Shown here: one piece after another, positions 1 to 7,029 of the stretch | How the letters are laid out: every line of letters starts with the position of its first letter | Numbering within the stretch: the first letter of the stretch is position 1 | Assembly (NCBI GenBank): GCA_045531685.1 | Contig: JAZSEL010000036.1 | Span: 1-16,367, forward strand | Length of the DNA stretch: 16,367 nucleotides | Source: RGIG8767 sp045531685 | GTDB lineage: Bacteria > Bacillota > Clostridia > Lachnospirales > Lachnospiraceae | Direction: 5' to 3' | Made by a program: the position numbers and the translations under genes | The notes under the pieces: generated by a model | Database searches by the model: none | Told to the model about the DNA's origin: nothing | The model's input: only the letters and a program-made list of their open reading frames with translations

Positions 1-758
1 ATCATGAAGTAAAGTAAGAATGAGCTTAAGTAATCTCTAGGCTGTAATAAAATCCATACAGGAGCTACAGAAGCAATGATAATGTATACGAATACAATTA
101 CTAACCAAGCTGTCTTTGGTAACTGGATAGGGAAAAGAATACCAAGCCATACACAAGCAGCAAGACCGATAACACCAATTACAGAAGCAACTGCCATAGG
201 TGCATTCTTTCTGTATACGAAGAAACCAAATACAATAGCCAATGGAATGAATAACATAGAAGCTGTTGCAACAGATCCGTTAGCCGCACTACCTGTGAAA
301 GAGTTAGCAACGATATCTGCGAAAGCTGCTACTACAAGTAATAATACTAACCAAGCGAATACTGTGAAGAGAACTCTACATTTTCTACCCATTGTAGATT
401 CAATAACTTCACCAAGTGACTTACCTTCGTGACGGATAGAAACGAAGATAGAACCGAAATCCTGTACGGCACCAAAGAAGATACCACCGATTACGATCCA
501 AAGGAAACATGGCACCCATCCGAAGAATGCTGCCTGAATTGGTCCGTTGATAGGACCTGCACCGGCGATTGATGAAAAATGATGTCCCATTAATACAGGA
601 GCTTTTGCCGGTACGTAGTCAACACCGTCTTCCATTGTATGAGCCGGTGTCTTTTTGCTAGGGTCGATACCCCATGTCTTTGCTAAGTATTTACCGTATG
701 TTAAGTAACCAACAACGAAAATAGCAATAGCAACTAAGATTAATACGATTGCGCTCAC
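1..758 (-). CDS. cstA: Carbon starvation protein A family transporter (5' part, cut by window edge)
   Basis: This is an integral membrane transporter of the CstA/BtsT family, which takes up peptides or pyruvate. I translated it by hand from a GTG at 758-756; about 252 residues are visible and the C-terminal part is missing. Family marks are GHHFSSIAGAGPINGP at residues 58-73, QDFGSIFVSIRHEGKSLGE from about 99, and PVWILLQPRDYLSSF from about 233. Several hydrophobic segments alternate with short loops. The GTG start follows a strong site, AGGAGGGA at 765-772 (minus strand), with a spacing of 6. Glycine codons are mostly GGT and Leu/Ile/Phe codons look optimised, which suggests high expression. 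A bulged palindrome at 795-822 lies in its upstream region. Substrate choice between peptides and pyruvate cannot be decided from this part. Family assignment is very secure. Confidence 0.93.
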   Translation of the reverse strand, partial: MSAIVLILVAIAIFVVGYLTYGKYLAKTWGIDPSKKTPAHTMEDGVDYVPAKAPVLMGHHFSSIAGAGPINGPIQAAFFGWVPCFLWIVIGGIFFGAVQDFGSIFVSIRHEGKSLGEVIESTMGRKCRVLFTVFAWLVLLLVVAAFADIVANSFTGSAANGSVATASMLFIPLAIVFGFFVYRKNAPMAVASVIGVIGLAACVWLGILFPIQLPKTAWLVIVFVYIIIASVAPVWILLQPRDYLSSFLLYFM

Positions 759-794
759 AATTAATCCCTCCTATTTTTTCTAATGTGAGATTTC

Positions 795-822
795 TTATAA
801 TAACAGGTCGCCCTGATTATAA
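795..822 (-). promoter_or_regulatory. Bulged inverted repeat upstream of cstA (operator or leader hairpin)
   Basis: On the plus strand the left arm is TTATAAT (795-801) and CAGG (804-807), with a 2-base AA bulge between them. The loop is TCGC (808-811) and the right arm is CCTGATTATAA (812-822). Eleven positions pair. It ends 37 bases before the cstA GTG. On the minus strand it contains TATAAT and TATTAT strings that could act as -10 elements, but I found no good -35 at 16-18 bases. It could be an operator covering the promoter or a hairpin in the leader RNA. No T run follows, so it is not a terminator. Confidence 0.4.
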
Positions 823-866
823 GCAGCTTAGTAACTGCATCCGGTGATAGTCATCGGCTAAAACAA

Positions 867-1523
867 TTATACGCTTGGTGCTTCCTGCTTAAACGGCTCA
901 ACACCCTGTTTCTCGCACAACTCCTTAAATCCAATCTTACCCTCCCGGATATCTTTAAAAATACCTTTTAGTATTTTCTTTTTCTTGGAGGCAGCAAAAT
1001 TATGATATATTTTCTCATCCTCCATGGATACCATGCATATCTGAACCTGGGAATATCCTCTCATATTCATCTTGTATCCCTTATCAAAGCTTAACTTCTT
1101 AACCGCTTTGATGGTATCCTTATCCGGAATCTTACCAGAAAGTAAAACCACTGACATGTAACTGTACATATGATTCGGTGGCGGAAGCTCCTCTCCTCCC
1201 CGGACAAGCTGCGGCTCTACATAATCAAGAAGTACTTTTCTCATCTGCGCTACATCTTCCACTGTAACCTTATCCTTTGGAAGAAAGAAAATATGTTCAT
1301 AACTGTCTGACGACCACATATTGGTATTTCTCGTCAAAACATATTTTTCAACATGACTGAAAAAATAACCATATGCCGGGAACGTCACCCCGCCAATCAC
1401 ATACGGCATATAAATATTAAAGGTCCCGGAATATCGTGCAAGTAATCTGTCTAAATACTGATTGGTCTTAGAAACAGATGCTTCATTTGCCGATATTTCC
1501 GTTCCGTTACTTGTAAAATCCAT
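867..1523 (-). CDS. Unrecognised 218-residue cytoplasmic protein
   Basis: I do not recognise this family. The protein has no signal peptide and no clear membrane segment. The N-terminal half is aromatic-rich, with FNIYMPYVIGGVTFPAYGYF at about 36-55 and later SSDSYEHIFFLPKDKVT, resembling a mixed alpha/beta domain. A basic stretch, AASKKKKILKGIFKDIREGK, lies near residues 178-197. The ATG at 1523 follows GGATAGGA at a spacing of about 10. A candidate promoter with an extended -10 lies at 1586-1614. Its stop is 108 bases upstream of cstA on the same strand, so it may be co-transcribed with the transporter, although the bulged palindrome in that gap may mark a separate cstA start. A role connected to CstA would be a guess from position only. 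It is a real gene by length, start signal and normal composition. Confidence 0.8.
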   Translation of the reverse strand: MDFTSNGTEISANEASVSKTNQYLDRLLARYSGTFNIYMPYVIGGVTFPAYGYFFSHVEKYVLTRNTNMWSSDSYEHIFFLPKDKVTVEDVAQMRKVLLDYVEPQLVRGGEELPPPNHMYSYMSVVLLSGKIPDKDTIKAVKKLSFDKGYKMNMRGYSQVQICMVSMEDEKIYHNFAASKKKKILKGIFKDIREGKIGFKELCEKQGVEPFKQEAPSV

Positions 1524-1585
1524 ACTATTATATTCCTATCCTATCACGTTAATGCGCTAAACTATTTTGCACCAACATTAAACTA

Positions 1586-1614
1586 ATATTACCATAACGA
1601 ATATTAAAAAACAA
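1586..1614 (-). promoter_or_regulatory. Candidate sigma-A promoter for the 867-1523 gene
   Basis: On the minus strand a -35 TTGTTT (1609-1614), a 17-base spacer and a -10 TAATAT (1586-1591) are visible. The -10 is preceded by TGG, an extended -10 pattern. It lies about 62 bases before the ATG at 1523. The -35 shares bases with the 3' arm of the terminator-like hairpin of rluD. The match to consensus is only partial. Confidence 0.4.
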
Positions 1615-1626
1615 TAAAAATTGTTT
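1606..1626 (-). terminator. AT-rich stem-loop after rluD, possible weak intrinsic terminator
   Basis: Read on the minus strand, AAACAAT (1620-1626) pairs with ATTGTTT (1609-1615) around a TTTT loop. The transcript then continues into a run of T to 1606. The 7-bp stem is almost all A-T, so it is weak. Its position 16 bases past the rluD stop fits an operon end. Confidence 0.4.
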
Positions 1627-1642
1627 AAATTGTATAATTCTG

Positions 1643-2563
1643 TCACATTTTGCGAAGCTTAATAAGGAGTTGTTCAAAGTATTCCGGTAATGGTGCCAGA
1701 GTCTCGATATATTCTCCTGTTTTCGGATGATGAAACCCTAATATATAAGCATGCAATGTCTGCCCGGTTAATGAAAACGGCCATTTTGCGGAAGAATAAA
1801 CACTATCCCCCAACAAAGGATGACCGATGGAAGACATATGGACACGGATTTGGTGTGTTCTGCCCGTTTCCAGTTGACATTCAATATATGTATAATTGGA
1901 AAAGCGTTCTAAGACCCGGTAATGAGTCACTGCTTCTTTTCCGTTTTTATAATTGATGGCCATTTTCTTACGGTCCTTTTCATCCCTGCCGATTGGTGCA
2001 TCGATGGTTCCTTCCTCTTCTTTTACCACGCCACGGCATATTGCACGGTATCTGCGGGTAATGGAATGCTCTTTTAATTGTGCCGCAATGGCTTTGTGTG
2101 CACCGTCATTCTTACAAGCTATAATAGAGCCTGTAGTATCTTTATCTATTCTATGCACGATACCCGGTCTCATAACACCGTTAATTCCTGACAGAGAATC
2201 TTTACAATGATACAGCAATCCGTTTACAAGAGTATGGGAAAAATGACCTGCTGCAGGATGAACCACCATATCCTTTGGTTTGTTTACTACAATGACATCT
2301 TCATCCTCATACAAAATATCCAATTCCATTTGCTCCGGAATAATATCCGGTTCCGTCTGTTCCGGAATCACAAAGCTTACATAGTCATCAATTTTCAGCT
2401 TATAGCTGGCTTTTTGTATCGTATTATTTACAGATACCTGATTGTCTTTGATAAGCTTCTGTAAATACGAACGGGATACCGTATCATCGGTTAATTCGCT
2501 CAAAACCTTATCGAGACGCTCATTTTCATATTCCTCTGATATGAGAAAATGGAACTCCTGCAT
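1643..2563 (-). CDS. rluD: RluA-family 23S rRNA pseudouridine synthase (RluD-type)
   Basis: It converts specific uridines of 23S rRNA to pseudouridine. An S4 RNA-binding domain occupies about residues 15-62, with RLDKVLSEL at its start. The catalytic domain follows, with VNKPKDMVVHPAAGH at 93-107 and the signature HRIDKDTTGS at 137-146; D140 is the catalytic Asp. GRTHQIRVH near 236 and HPLLGD follow, as usual. At 306 residues the length is normal. The ATG at 2563 is preceded by AAGGAG at about 6 bases, and this site lies inside the end of lspA, 3 bases upstream, so the two genes are probably coupled. The lspA-rluD pair is a common arrangement in Firmicutes. The linker between the domains carries a 9-residue tandem duplication. 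RluA-family members are hard to separate, so the exact target uridines are uncertain. Confidence 0.92.
   Translation of the reverse strand: MQEFHFLISEEYENERLDKVLSELTDDTVSRSYLQKLIKDNQVSVNNTIQKASYKLKIDDYVSFVIPEQTEPDIIPEQMELDILYEDEDVIVVNKPKDMVVHPAAGHFSHTLVNGLLYHCKDSLSGINGVMRPGIVHRIDKDTTGSIIACKNDGAHKAIAAQLKEHSITRRYRAICRGVVKEEEGTIDAPIGRDEKDRKKMAINYKNGKEAVTHYRVLERFSNYTYIECQLETGRTHQIRVHMSSIGHPLLGDSVYSSAKWPFSLTGQTLHAYILGFHHPKTGEYIETLAPLPEYFEQLLIKLRKM
2316..2369 (-). repeat. Imperfect 27-base tandem duplication inside rluD
   Basis: Units at 2316-2342 and 2343-2369 are identical at 21 of 27 positions. In protein they read IPEQTEPDI followed by IPEQMELDI. The duplication is in frame and sits in the linker between the S4 and catalytic domains, so it lengthens the linker by nine residues without touching the active site. 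Confidence 0.75.
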
Positions 2564-2566
2564 GGA

Positions 2567-3085
2567 TTACTCCTTCTTTTTACCAAGAAAATCAAAATCT
2601 TTATCTTTATAAAAAAAGATAATTAAGATAGCTAAAAATACACAGGAAACAGATACATAAATGTCGGCTACATTAAAAATCGGAAAATCTATTAATTTAA
2701 AATAGAAAAAATCCACTACATAATTGTATTGTACCCGGTCAATCATATTTCCCACTGCACCGGAAGCAATTAGAACCAATAACACCTCTAAGGCTGCATA
2801 ATGCCTCGTTCTCGGAAGCTTGAATAAAACATAGCCAATCAATATCAGCATAATGGTGGCAATGGATACAAATAAAATCTTCTGGTTCTGTAACATACCA
2901 AAGGCAGCACCCGAATTTTCCAGATAATGCAGTTCAAATATTCCTTCCCACAATACAATCGCCGGTTTATCCTTTAAATATAAAACAGCTAAATTTTTCG
3001 TAATCTGATCCAGTATTACCAGCAACACAAAAAACAAAAGATCAAGAAACAGATAAATTCCCTTTGATTTATTCGAAGTCTTCAA
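2567..3085 (-). CDS. lspA: Lipoprotein signal peptidase (signal peptidase II)
   Basis: This membrane aspartyl protease removes the signal peptide of diacylglyceryl-modified prolipoproteins. The 172-residue protein has four hydrophobic segments (about 10-30, 68-88, 98-112 and 140-160). The family motifs are present: LENSGAAFGML at 55-65, GNMIDRV at 112-118, VVDFF at 123-127 and FNVADIYV at 137-144. D125 and D141 match the catalytic pair. The start is TTG at 3085, overlapping the end of aroB by 17 bases. AAGGAG lies about 10 bases before it, and no better start is available. Its stop is 3 bases before rluD. A likely client in this window is the lipobox-bearing carboxypeptidase at 7540-8511. Identity is secure. 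Confidence 0.95.
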   Translation of the reverse strand: MKTSNKSKGIYLFLDLLFFVLLVILDQITKNLAVLYLKDKPAIVLWEGIFELHYLENSGAAFGMLQNQKILFVSIATIMLILIGYVLFKLPRTRHYAALEVLLVLIASGAVGNMIDRVQYNYVVDFFYFKLIDFPIFNVADIYVSVSCVFLAILIIFFYKDKDFDFLGKKKE

Positions 3086-4172
3086 TGTAAATTATCTCCT
3101 TTAATGCCTCTTTTATTTCCTCATCGGTTACAGTAGAATCTATCACTGCTTTTCCGATTTTCTTTAATAATACAAACTTAATTTGATTATTTTCCATCTT
3201 CTTGTCGGATTTGGTATACGCAAGCACCCGGTCCACATCCACATCTTCAATACTGATTGGTAGATTAAATGGTACAAACATATCCCTGATTTCATAATAT
3301 TCTTCCATAGAAAGCATTTCTCTTTTCCAGGAAATGAATGCAGCTGCCACACAGCCCAGGGCTACACACTCTCCGTGCAACATTGTAAAGTTCTTATATT
3401 TTTCAATGGCATGACCGATGGTATGTCCAAGATTTAAAAGAGCACGATCCCCTTTTTCCGTAGGGTCCTTTTCTACGATAAAACGTTTAATGTCACAGCT
3501 TCTGTACACAAGCTCCTGTAAAGTATCCGGGTCTCTGTCACAAATTTCATACATATTTTCAAGCTGCCATTCATAAAATCTGGCATCCTTAATAAGAGCC
3601 GACTTCATAGCTTCCGCAAATCCGGAATAGAACTGTCTTTCATCCAATGTGCTTAATACATCCAAATTCATATAGACAAGGCGTGGCATATTAAATGCGC
3701 CTACCATATTTTTGTACTGTCTAAAATCCACTCCTGTTTTACCGCCGACACTACTGTCCACCATGGATAAAAGGGTGGTCGGAACCTGAATGAAATCTAT
3801 TCCCCGAAGATAGGTTGCTGCAGCAAATCCGGTCATATCACCGGTTACACCGCCGCCTAATGCAACAAGGAAATCCTTTCTCTCCACCTTGTTTGCAATA
3901 AAGCTCTCATACATATCCTGAATAGTGTCCAGGTTTTTATTTTCTTCTCCACTTTTAAACACAAAAACAGACACGGTATTACCGACATTTTCCAATACCG
4001 TTTTTACACATTCCGCATAAAGAGGTTCCACAATACTGTCCGTAACAATGCAGGCTTTCTTTCCGGTTAATCCCAGACGTTCTAATTCCTCTTTAAGTGT
4101 ATCAAACCCACGGGCATATACAATATCATAATTATTTCCATTTTTTACGGATACTTCCAATCGTTCACTCAT
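3069..4172 (-). CDS. aroB: 3-dehydroquinate synthase
   Basis: This NAD- and metal-dependent enzyme turns DAHP into 3-dehydroquinate, the second step of the shikimate pathway. At 367 residues it is full length. Key regions are the NAD-binding GGGVTGD at 106-112, PTTLLSMVDSSVGGKTGVD at 131-149, and the metal ligands E187 (FAEAMK), H250 (LNLGHTIGH) and H266 (LHGE). The ATG at 4172 follows GGAAGG. It is the first gene of an aroB-lspA-rluD unit, beginning after the strong sepF terminator, so a promoter should lie in 4173-4280, but I found no convincing one. No other shikimate gene is in the window, so aroB is separated from the rest of its pathway here. Identity is secure. Confidence 0.96.
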   Translation of the reverse strand: MSERLEVSVKNGNNYDIVYARGFDTLKEELERLGLTGKKACIVTDSIVEPLYAECVKTVLENVGNTVSVFVFKSGEENKNLDTIQDMYESFIANKVERKDFLVALGGGVTGDMTGFAAATYLRGIDFIQVPTTLLSMVDSSVGGKTGVDFRQYKNMVGAFNMPRLVYMNLDVLSTLDERQFYSGFAEAMKSALIKDARFYEWQLENMYEICDRDPDTLQELVYRSCDIKRFIVEKDPTEKGDRALLNLGHTIGHAIEKYKNFTMLHGECVALGCVAAAFISWKREMLSMEEYYEIRDMFVPFNLPISIEDVDVDRVLAYTKSDKKMENNQIKFVLLKKIGKAVIDSTVTDEEIKEALKEIIYIEDFE

Positions 4173-4280
4173 TTTTCTTACCTTCCCTTATCTGAAAACA
4201 TATGTAAAATCCCCAATCACCTTATGCTATGTGTTTTGCATTAAACTGAGCAGGTATATGTATCATAGATTAATTACCAT

Positions 4281-4308
4281 AAAAAAACCCTGCGGACTGC
4301 GCAGGGTT
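4281..4308 (-). terminator. Strong rho-independent terminator after sepF
   Basis: On the minus strand AACCCTGCG (4300-4308) and CGCAGGGTT (4286-4294) form a perfect 9-bp GC-rich stem around a 5-base loop. It is followed by a run of seven T that ends at 4281 and overlaps the stem end. It lies 17 bases past the sepF stop and separates the sepF operon from aroB. Confidence 0.9.
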
Positions 4309-4325
4309 AACGTTGCAATGAAATA

Positions 4326-4811
4326 TTAAAAAGATGGAACGTCAAACGAGCCGCTGAGAATTTCCTGGAAATCGCCGGAAATATCTACACTCGCCGGTGT
4401 AATAATAAATATGTAATGGGAAATCTTCTGGAGATTGCCACTGATTGCATAACAGGAACCGGAAGTAAAATCAATGATTCTCTGTGCAACATCAACATCA
4501 AGACCTTCCATGTTAAGGACTACAGTTCTGTTTGCCAAAAGTGTTTCTGTAATTTCTCTTGCATCTTCAACTGTATTCGGCTTAATAACACATACTTCCA
4601 TACCGGAACCTATTACTTTCTTTTGCTGTCTAACAGGTGTCAAACGACTAATCTGCTTCTTCGGTTCATTCATTTCAACCTTAGTATTGGATACTGTCTT
4701 TTCCTCTACCACATCTTCGTCATCATAATATTCATCATCATCGTACAAGCTGTCATCATCATTACCTTCTGATATTTTCATTGCACTGATAAATGAATCC
4801 ATAAGTCCCAT
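4326..4811 (-). CDS. sepF: Cell division protein SepF
   Basis: SepF anchors FtsZ to the membrane and polymerises into rings at the division septum in Gram-positive bacteria. The 161-residue protein begins with a short amphipathic segment, MGLMDSFISAMKI, which fits the membrane-binding helix. A very acidic linker follows at about 16-37 (DDD and YDDDEYYDDED runs). The SepF core spans about 70-150, with EVCVIKPNT at 72-80, VVLNMEGLD at 97-105 and DFTSGSCYAISG at 114-125. The ATG at 4811 is preceded by AAGGAG at about 9 bases. It lies 26 bases after yggS, the classic sepF neighbour, and the unit ends in the terminator at 4281-4308. The ylmG/divIVA genes that often follow are absent here. Confidence 0.95.
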   Translation of the reverse strand: MGLMDSFISAMKISEGNDDDSLYDDDEYYDDEDVVEEKTVSNTKVEMNEPKKQISRLTPVRQQKKVIGSGMEVCVIKPNTVEDAREITETLLANRTVVLNMEGLDVDVAQRIIDFTSGSCYAISGNLQKISHYIFIITPASVDISGDFQEILSGSFDVPSF

Positions 4812-4837
4812 ACTATAAACACTCCTTACTTATCTGT

Positions 4838-5530
4838 TTATGCCAAATAGTTACGTTCACCGAAAATCCTTGTACCTACACGCACAAAGGCGGCACCTTC
4901 TTCTATGGCTGTCTCATAATCACCTGACATACCCATGGACAAAAATTCCATAGATACATTATCAATGTTTTTTTGCATTATGTCAACAGATAATTGTTTT
5001 AATGTCTGAAAATACGCCCTATTTTCCTCCCCATTTTCAACAAAAGGTGCAATTGTCATAAGACCTTTTATCGCTATTCCGGGAAGATTGGAAATGCTTC
5101 TGATAAAATCCTCGCATTCCTCCGGCATAATACCGTACTTTGTGTCTTCTTTTGCCACATTTACTTCAATTAAAACCGGAATGACACGTCCGGCCTTACC
5201 TGCTTCTTTGCTAATGGTTTCTGCCAGCTTTTTTGTATCAACAGAATGAATCATGTACACTTTATCGGCAATATATTTTACTTTATTTGTCTGTAAATGA
5301 CCAATCATATGCCAACGGATATCATGAGGAAGCTCATCATACTTAGCAATAATCTCCTGAACTTTATTTTCGCCAAAATCCCTTGCACCGCTATCATATG
5401 CTTCCTGTAGCAATTCTACCGGTTTGGTTTTACTGACAGCAATCAAAGTAACCTCTGAGGGATTTCTCTTTGCCTTTTCTGCTGTTTTTTGTACGATTGA
5501 TAAAACCTCTTTATAATTCTGTCCAACCAC
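4838..5530 (-). CDS. yggS: YggS-family pyridoxal phosphate homeostasis protein
   Basis: This is a PLP-binding protein with an alanine-racemase-like TIM barrel that keeps free pyridoxal phosphate in balance; it is not known as a racemase. At 230 residues it has the usual length. The PLP lysine is K34 in AVSKTKP. GENKVQE near 54-60, WHMIGHLQTNK near 73-83 and GMSGDYETAI near 200-210 are family signatures, and the C-terminal FVRVGTRIFG closes the phosphate-binding region. The start is GTG at 5530, with GAGGAA upstream. It lies 36 bases after the HlyD-like gene and 26 before sepF. yggS next to sepF is a widespread pairing in Firmicutes. Confidence 0.95.
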   Translation of the reverse strand: MVGQNYKEVLSIVQKTAEKAKRNPSEVTLIAVSKTKPVELLQEAYDSGARDFGENKVQEIIAKYDELPHDIRWHMIGHLQTNKVKYIADKVYMIHSVDTKKLAETISKEAGKAGRVIPVLIEVNVAKEDTKYGIMPEECEDFIRSISNLPGIAIKGLMTIAPFVENGEENRAYFQTLKQLSVDIMQKNIDNVSMEFLSMGMSGDYETAIEEGAAFVRVGTRIFGERNYLA

Positions 5531-5566
5531 TCTATTTTCCTCACATCACATTGACTCAATCAGTCA

Positions 5567-6961
5567 TTAATCGTAAATAAATTCATCTTCATGCACACTC
5601 TCAGCATCCAATACAATATGGTCATAGGCTATTAAGCCATACTTGGTATTGGATTGAATAATGGAATATTCTTCATTCTGATTTAATATCTGAATCTGTT
5701 TAAAGTCTGCATATCCCTTATTAATATTATAAACACCAACTAAGGTTCCCGATTTGGACACGGTAAAACGCTCATTGGAATCGGTACGGAGCAGATTGTC
5801 TCCCGCCCTCAATACGGAATCATCAATATAATATTCCCCGTTTTCTTCGTTATAGATACTTACTTCAATAAATTCCGGAACCACGGAACCATCTTCGACA
5901 TAGGTTTCCTTAAGGATACCTAAATTACCCTTTTTGCCACCCTTTGATACAAAATTGGTCGGCACAAGGAAAAATTCCTTCTCTACAATAGCTGAATTCG
6001 GTACCTTAAGTCCGGATTCCACGTCCAAAATCAATTCAATATCAACAAAACGGTCCGTAGCAAAGGTAATCATGGAATTGGTAAACGTAAGCTGCACATA
6101 TGTGCCGCCATCCTGACCGGTAATCACACTAACCTTTCCCCAGGAGGTGTTCTGGTTCTTTAAGAACTTAACCTTTACATACTCTTCTTCCAAAAGCTCG
6201 TCTGCACGTGCTTTTTCCAGTGGGAAAAGCAGGCTCCAGCTTTCACTTGTAGAAAGCTTATATAAAGGATCTCCTTTTTCAACAATATCGTTGCTGATTA
6301 ACTGGGTCTTTTGATAGTTTTCTTTTTTAAACCAATCGGCTGTAATCTCCGCAGATTTTTTGGTTTCGAATCCATCCACCGAATATACCACTATTCCTGA
6401 CTGCGGTGCGTTACAAATATTAATAGAACTGCCGATTGCCGTTCCGTACAAATCGTTTATATTATTCAACAGATTGCTGTTGGCATATTTTAAAACACTT
6501 CCATCAATACTAAATTTGAAATCATAGGTGGTGGAAAAATTATTCTTATCAAAGGAATTTGCAAAGTCCGTAACCTGATTACGGATTTCCAGTAAATCTC
6601 CTTCGCTAAGCAAAACATCCGCGCTGTCTGCATTATTAACCAACTCTAAAATCTGTCCCGATTCATCAATGGTACATACCAGCTGATACGCTCCCGTACG
6701 TTCTCCTTCTTTTGCAAAATAATTAATATATCCTGCATGGGTGCTGTTAACAATGGTCTCTTGCCGTAAAGCAATGGCTTCATACACATTGGTCTCGGAA
6801 AGAGAGCCTTCCTTTACCTCATATCCGTAAATCTGCTTTTTGTTAAAATACATAACCACGCAGATGATAACGTAAACAAGGATTACCGCAAAGAAAATCA
6901 TTCCTATATTCAGATTGATGGGTTTTTTATAGGCACGAACATTTCCATTACCGGCTGCCAC
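5567..6961 (-). CDS. HlyD-like membrane-fusion/adaptor protein
   Basis: This protein is probably anchored by one membrane helix (about residues 19-39 from the chosen start, IFFAVILVYVIICVVMYF) with a large extracytoplasmic part. After the helix, SLSETNVYEAIALRQETIV and AGYINYFAKEGERTGAY resemble the barrel-sandwich half-motif of HlyD/AcrA adaptors, and a later LELVL-like beta-rich region with VESGLKVPNSAIVEKE matches the adaptor beta-barrel. The longest frame opens with ATG at 7006, but that codon is in the loop of the terminator at 6991-7018. The site GGAGG at 6969-6973 points to GTG at 6961 (spacing 7); ATG at 6967 is too close. From 6961 the protein has 464 residues. No ABC ATPase, permease or outer partner is nearby. 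Its place before yggS and sepF suggests an envelope or division link, which is inference. Confidence 0.8.
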   Translation of the reverse strand: MAAGNGNVRAYKKPINLNIGMIFFAVILVYVIICVVMYFNKKQIYGYEVKEGSLSETNVYEAIALRQETIVNSTHAGYINYFAKEGERTGAYQLVCTIDESGQILELVNNADSADVLLSEGDLLEIRNQVTDFANSFDKNNFSTTYDFKFSIDGSVLKYANSNLLNNINDLYGTAIGSSINICNAPQSGIVVYSVDGFETKKSAEITADWFKKENYQKTQLISNDIVEKGDPLYKLSTSESWSLLFPLEKARADELLEEEYVKVKFLKNQNTSWGKVSVITGQDGGTYVQLTFTNSMITFATDRFVDIELILDVESGLKVPNSAIVEKEFFLVPTNFVSKGGKKGNLGILKETYVEDGSVVPEFIEVSIYNEENGEYYIDDSVLRAGDNLLRTDSNERFTVSKSGTLVGVYNINKGYADFKQIQILNQNEEYSIIQSNTKYGLIAYDHIVLDAESVHEDEFIYD

Positions 6962-6990
6962 ATTCATTCCTCCGATTTTACTAAAGTAAT

Positions 6991-7018
6991 AAAGCCCCGG
7001 ATTCATCTCCGAGGCTTT
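6991..7018 (-). terminator. Hairpin terminator/attenuator between the P-loop gene and the HlyD-like gene
   Basis: On the minus strand AAAGCCTCGGA (7008-7018) pairs over 11 positions, with one G-T wobble, to TCCGGGGCTTT (6991-7001) around the loop GATGAA. The downstream tract (ATTACTTTAG) is only moderately T-rich, so termination may be partial. It starts 11 bases after the P-loop gene stop. Since the HlyD-like gene begins about 30 bases later, this may attenuate read-through. Confidence 0.75.
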
Positions 7019-7029
7019 GGGTAATCGTC

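Noticed and set aside
76..432. Plus-strand frame of 118 residues near the left edge
   Set aside because: It is antisense to cstA, whose minus-strand translation shows clear family motifs. It has no ribosome site and a low-complexity composition typical of an antisense shadow.
841..857. Short inverted repeat CCGGTGAT/ATCGG before the cstA leader
   Set aside because: It has mismatches, a 3-base loop and no T run. It is too weak to call a terminator for the upstream gene.
3164..3352. Minus-strand 62-residue frame inside aroB
   Set aside because: It is an out-of-frame shadow of aroB, rich in Trp and Cys, with no ribosome site.
4173..4280. Promoter for aroB in the gap after the sepF terminator
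   Set aside because: One is expected, but the best pair (TGCTCA and TAGCAT at 17 bases) matches consensus poorly and TATGAT has no -35. Not reported as a feature.
4416..4772. Plus-strand frames of 118 and 84 residues (4416-4772 and 4474-4728) opposite sepF
   Set aside because: They are antisense to sepF; the Ile/Phe-rich or Ser-rich content mirrors the acidic linker and core of SepF. No start signals were seen.
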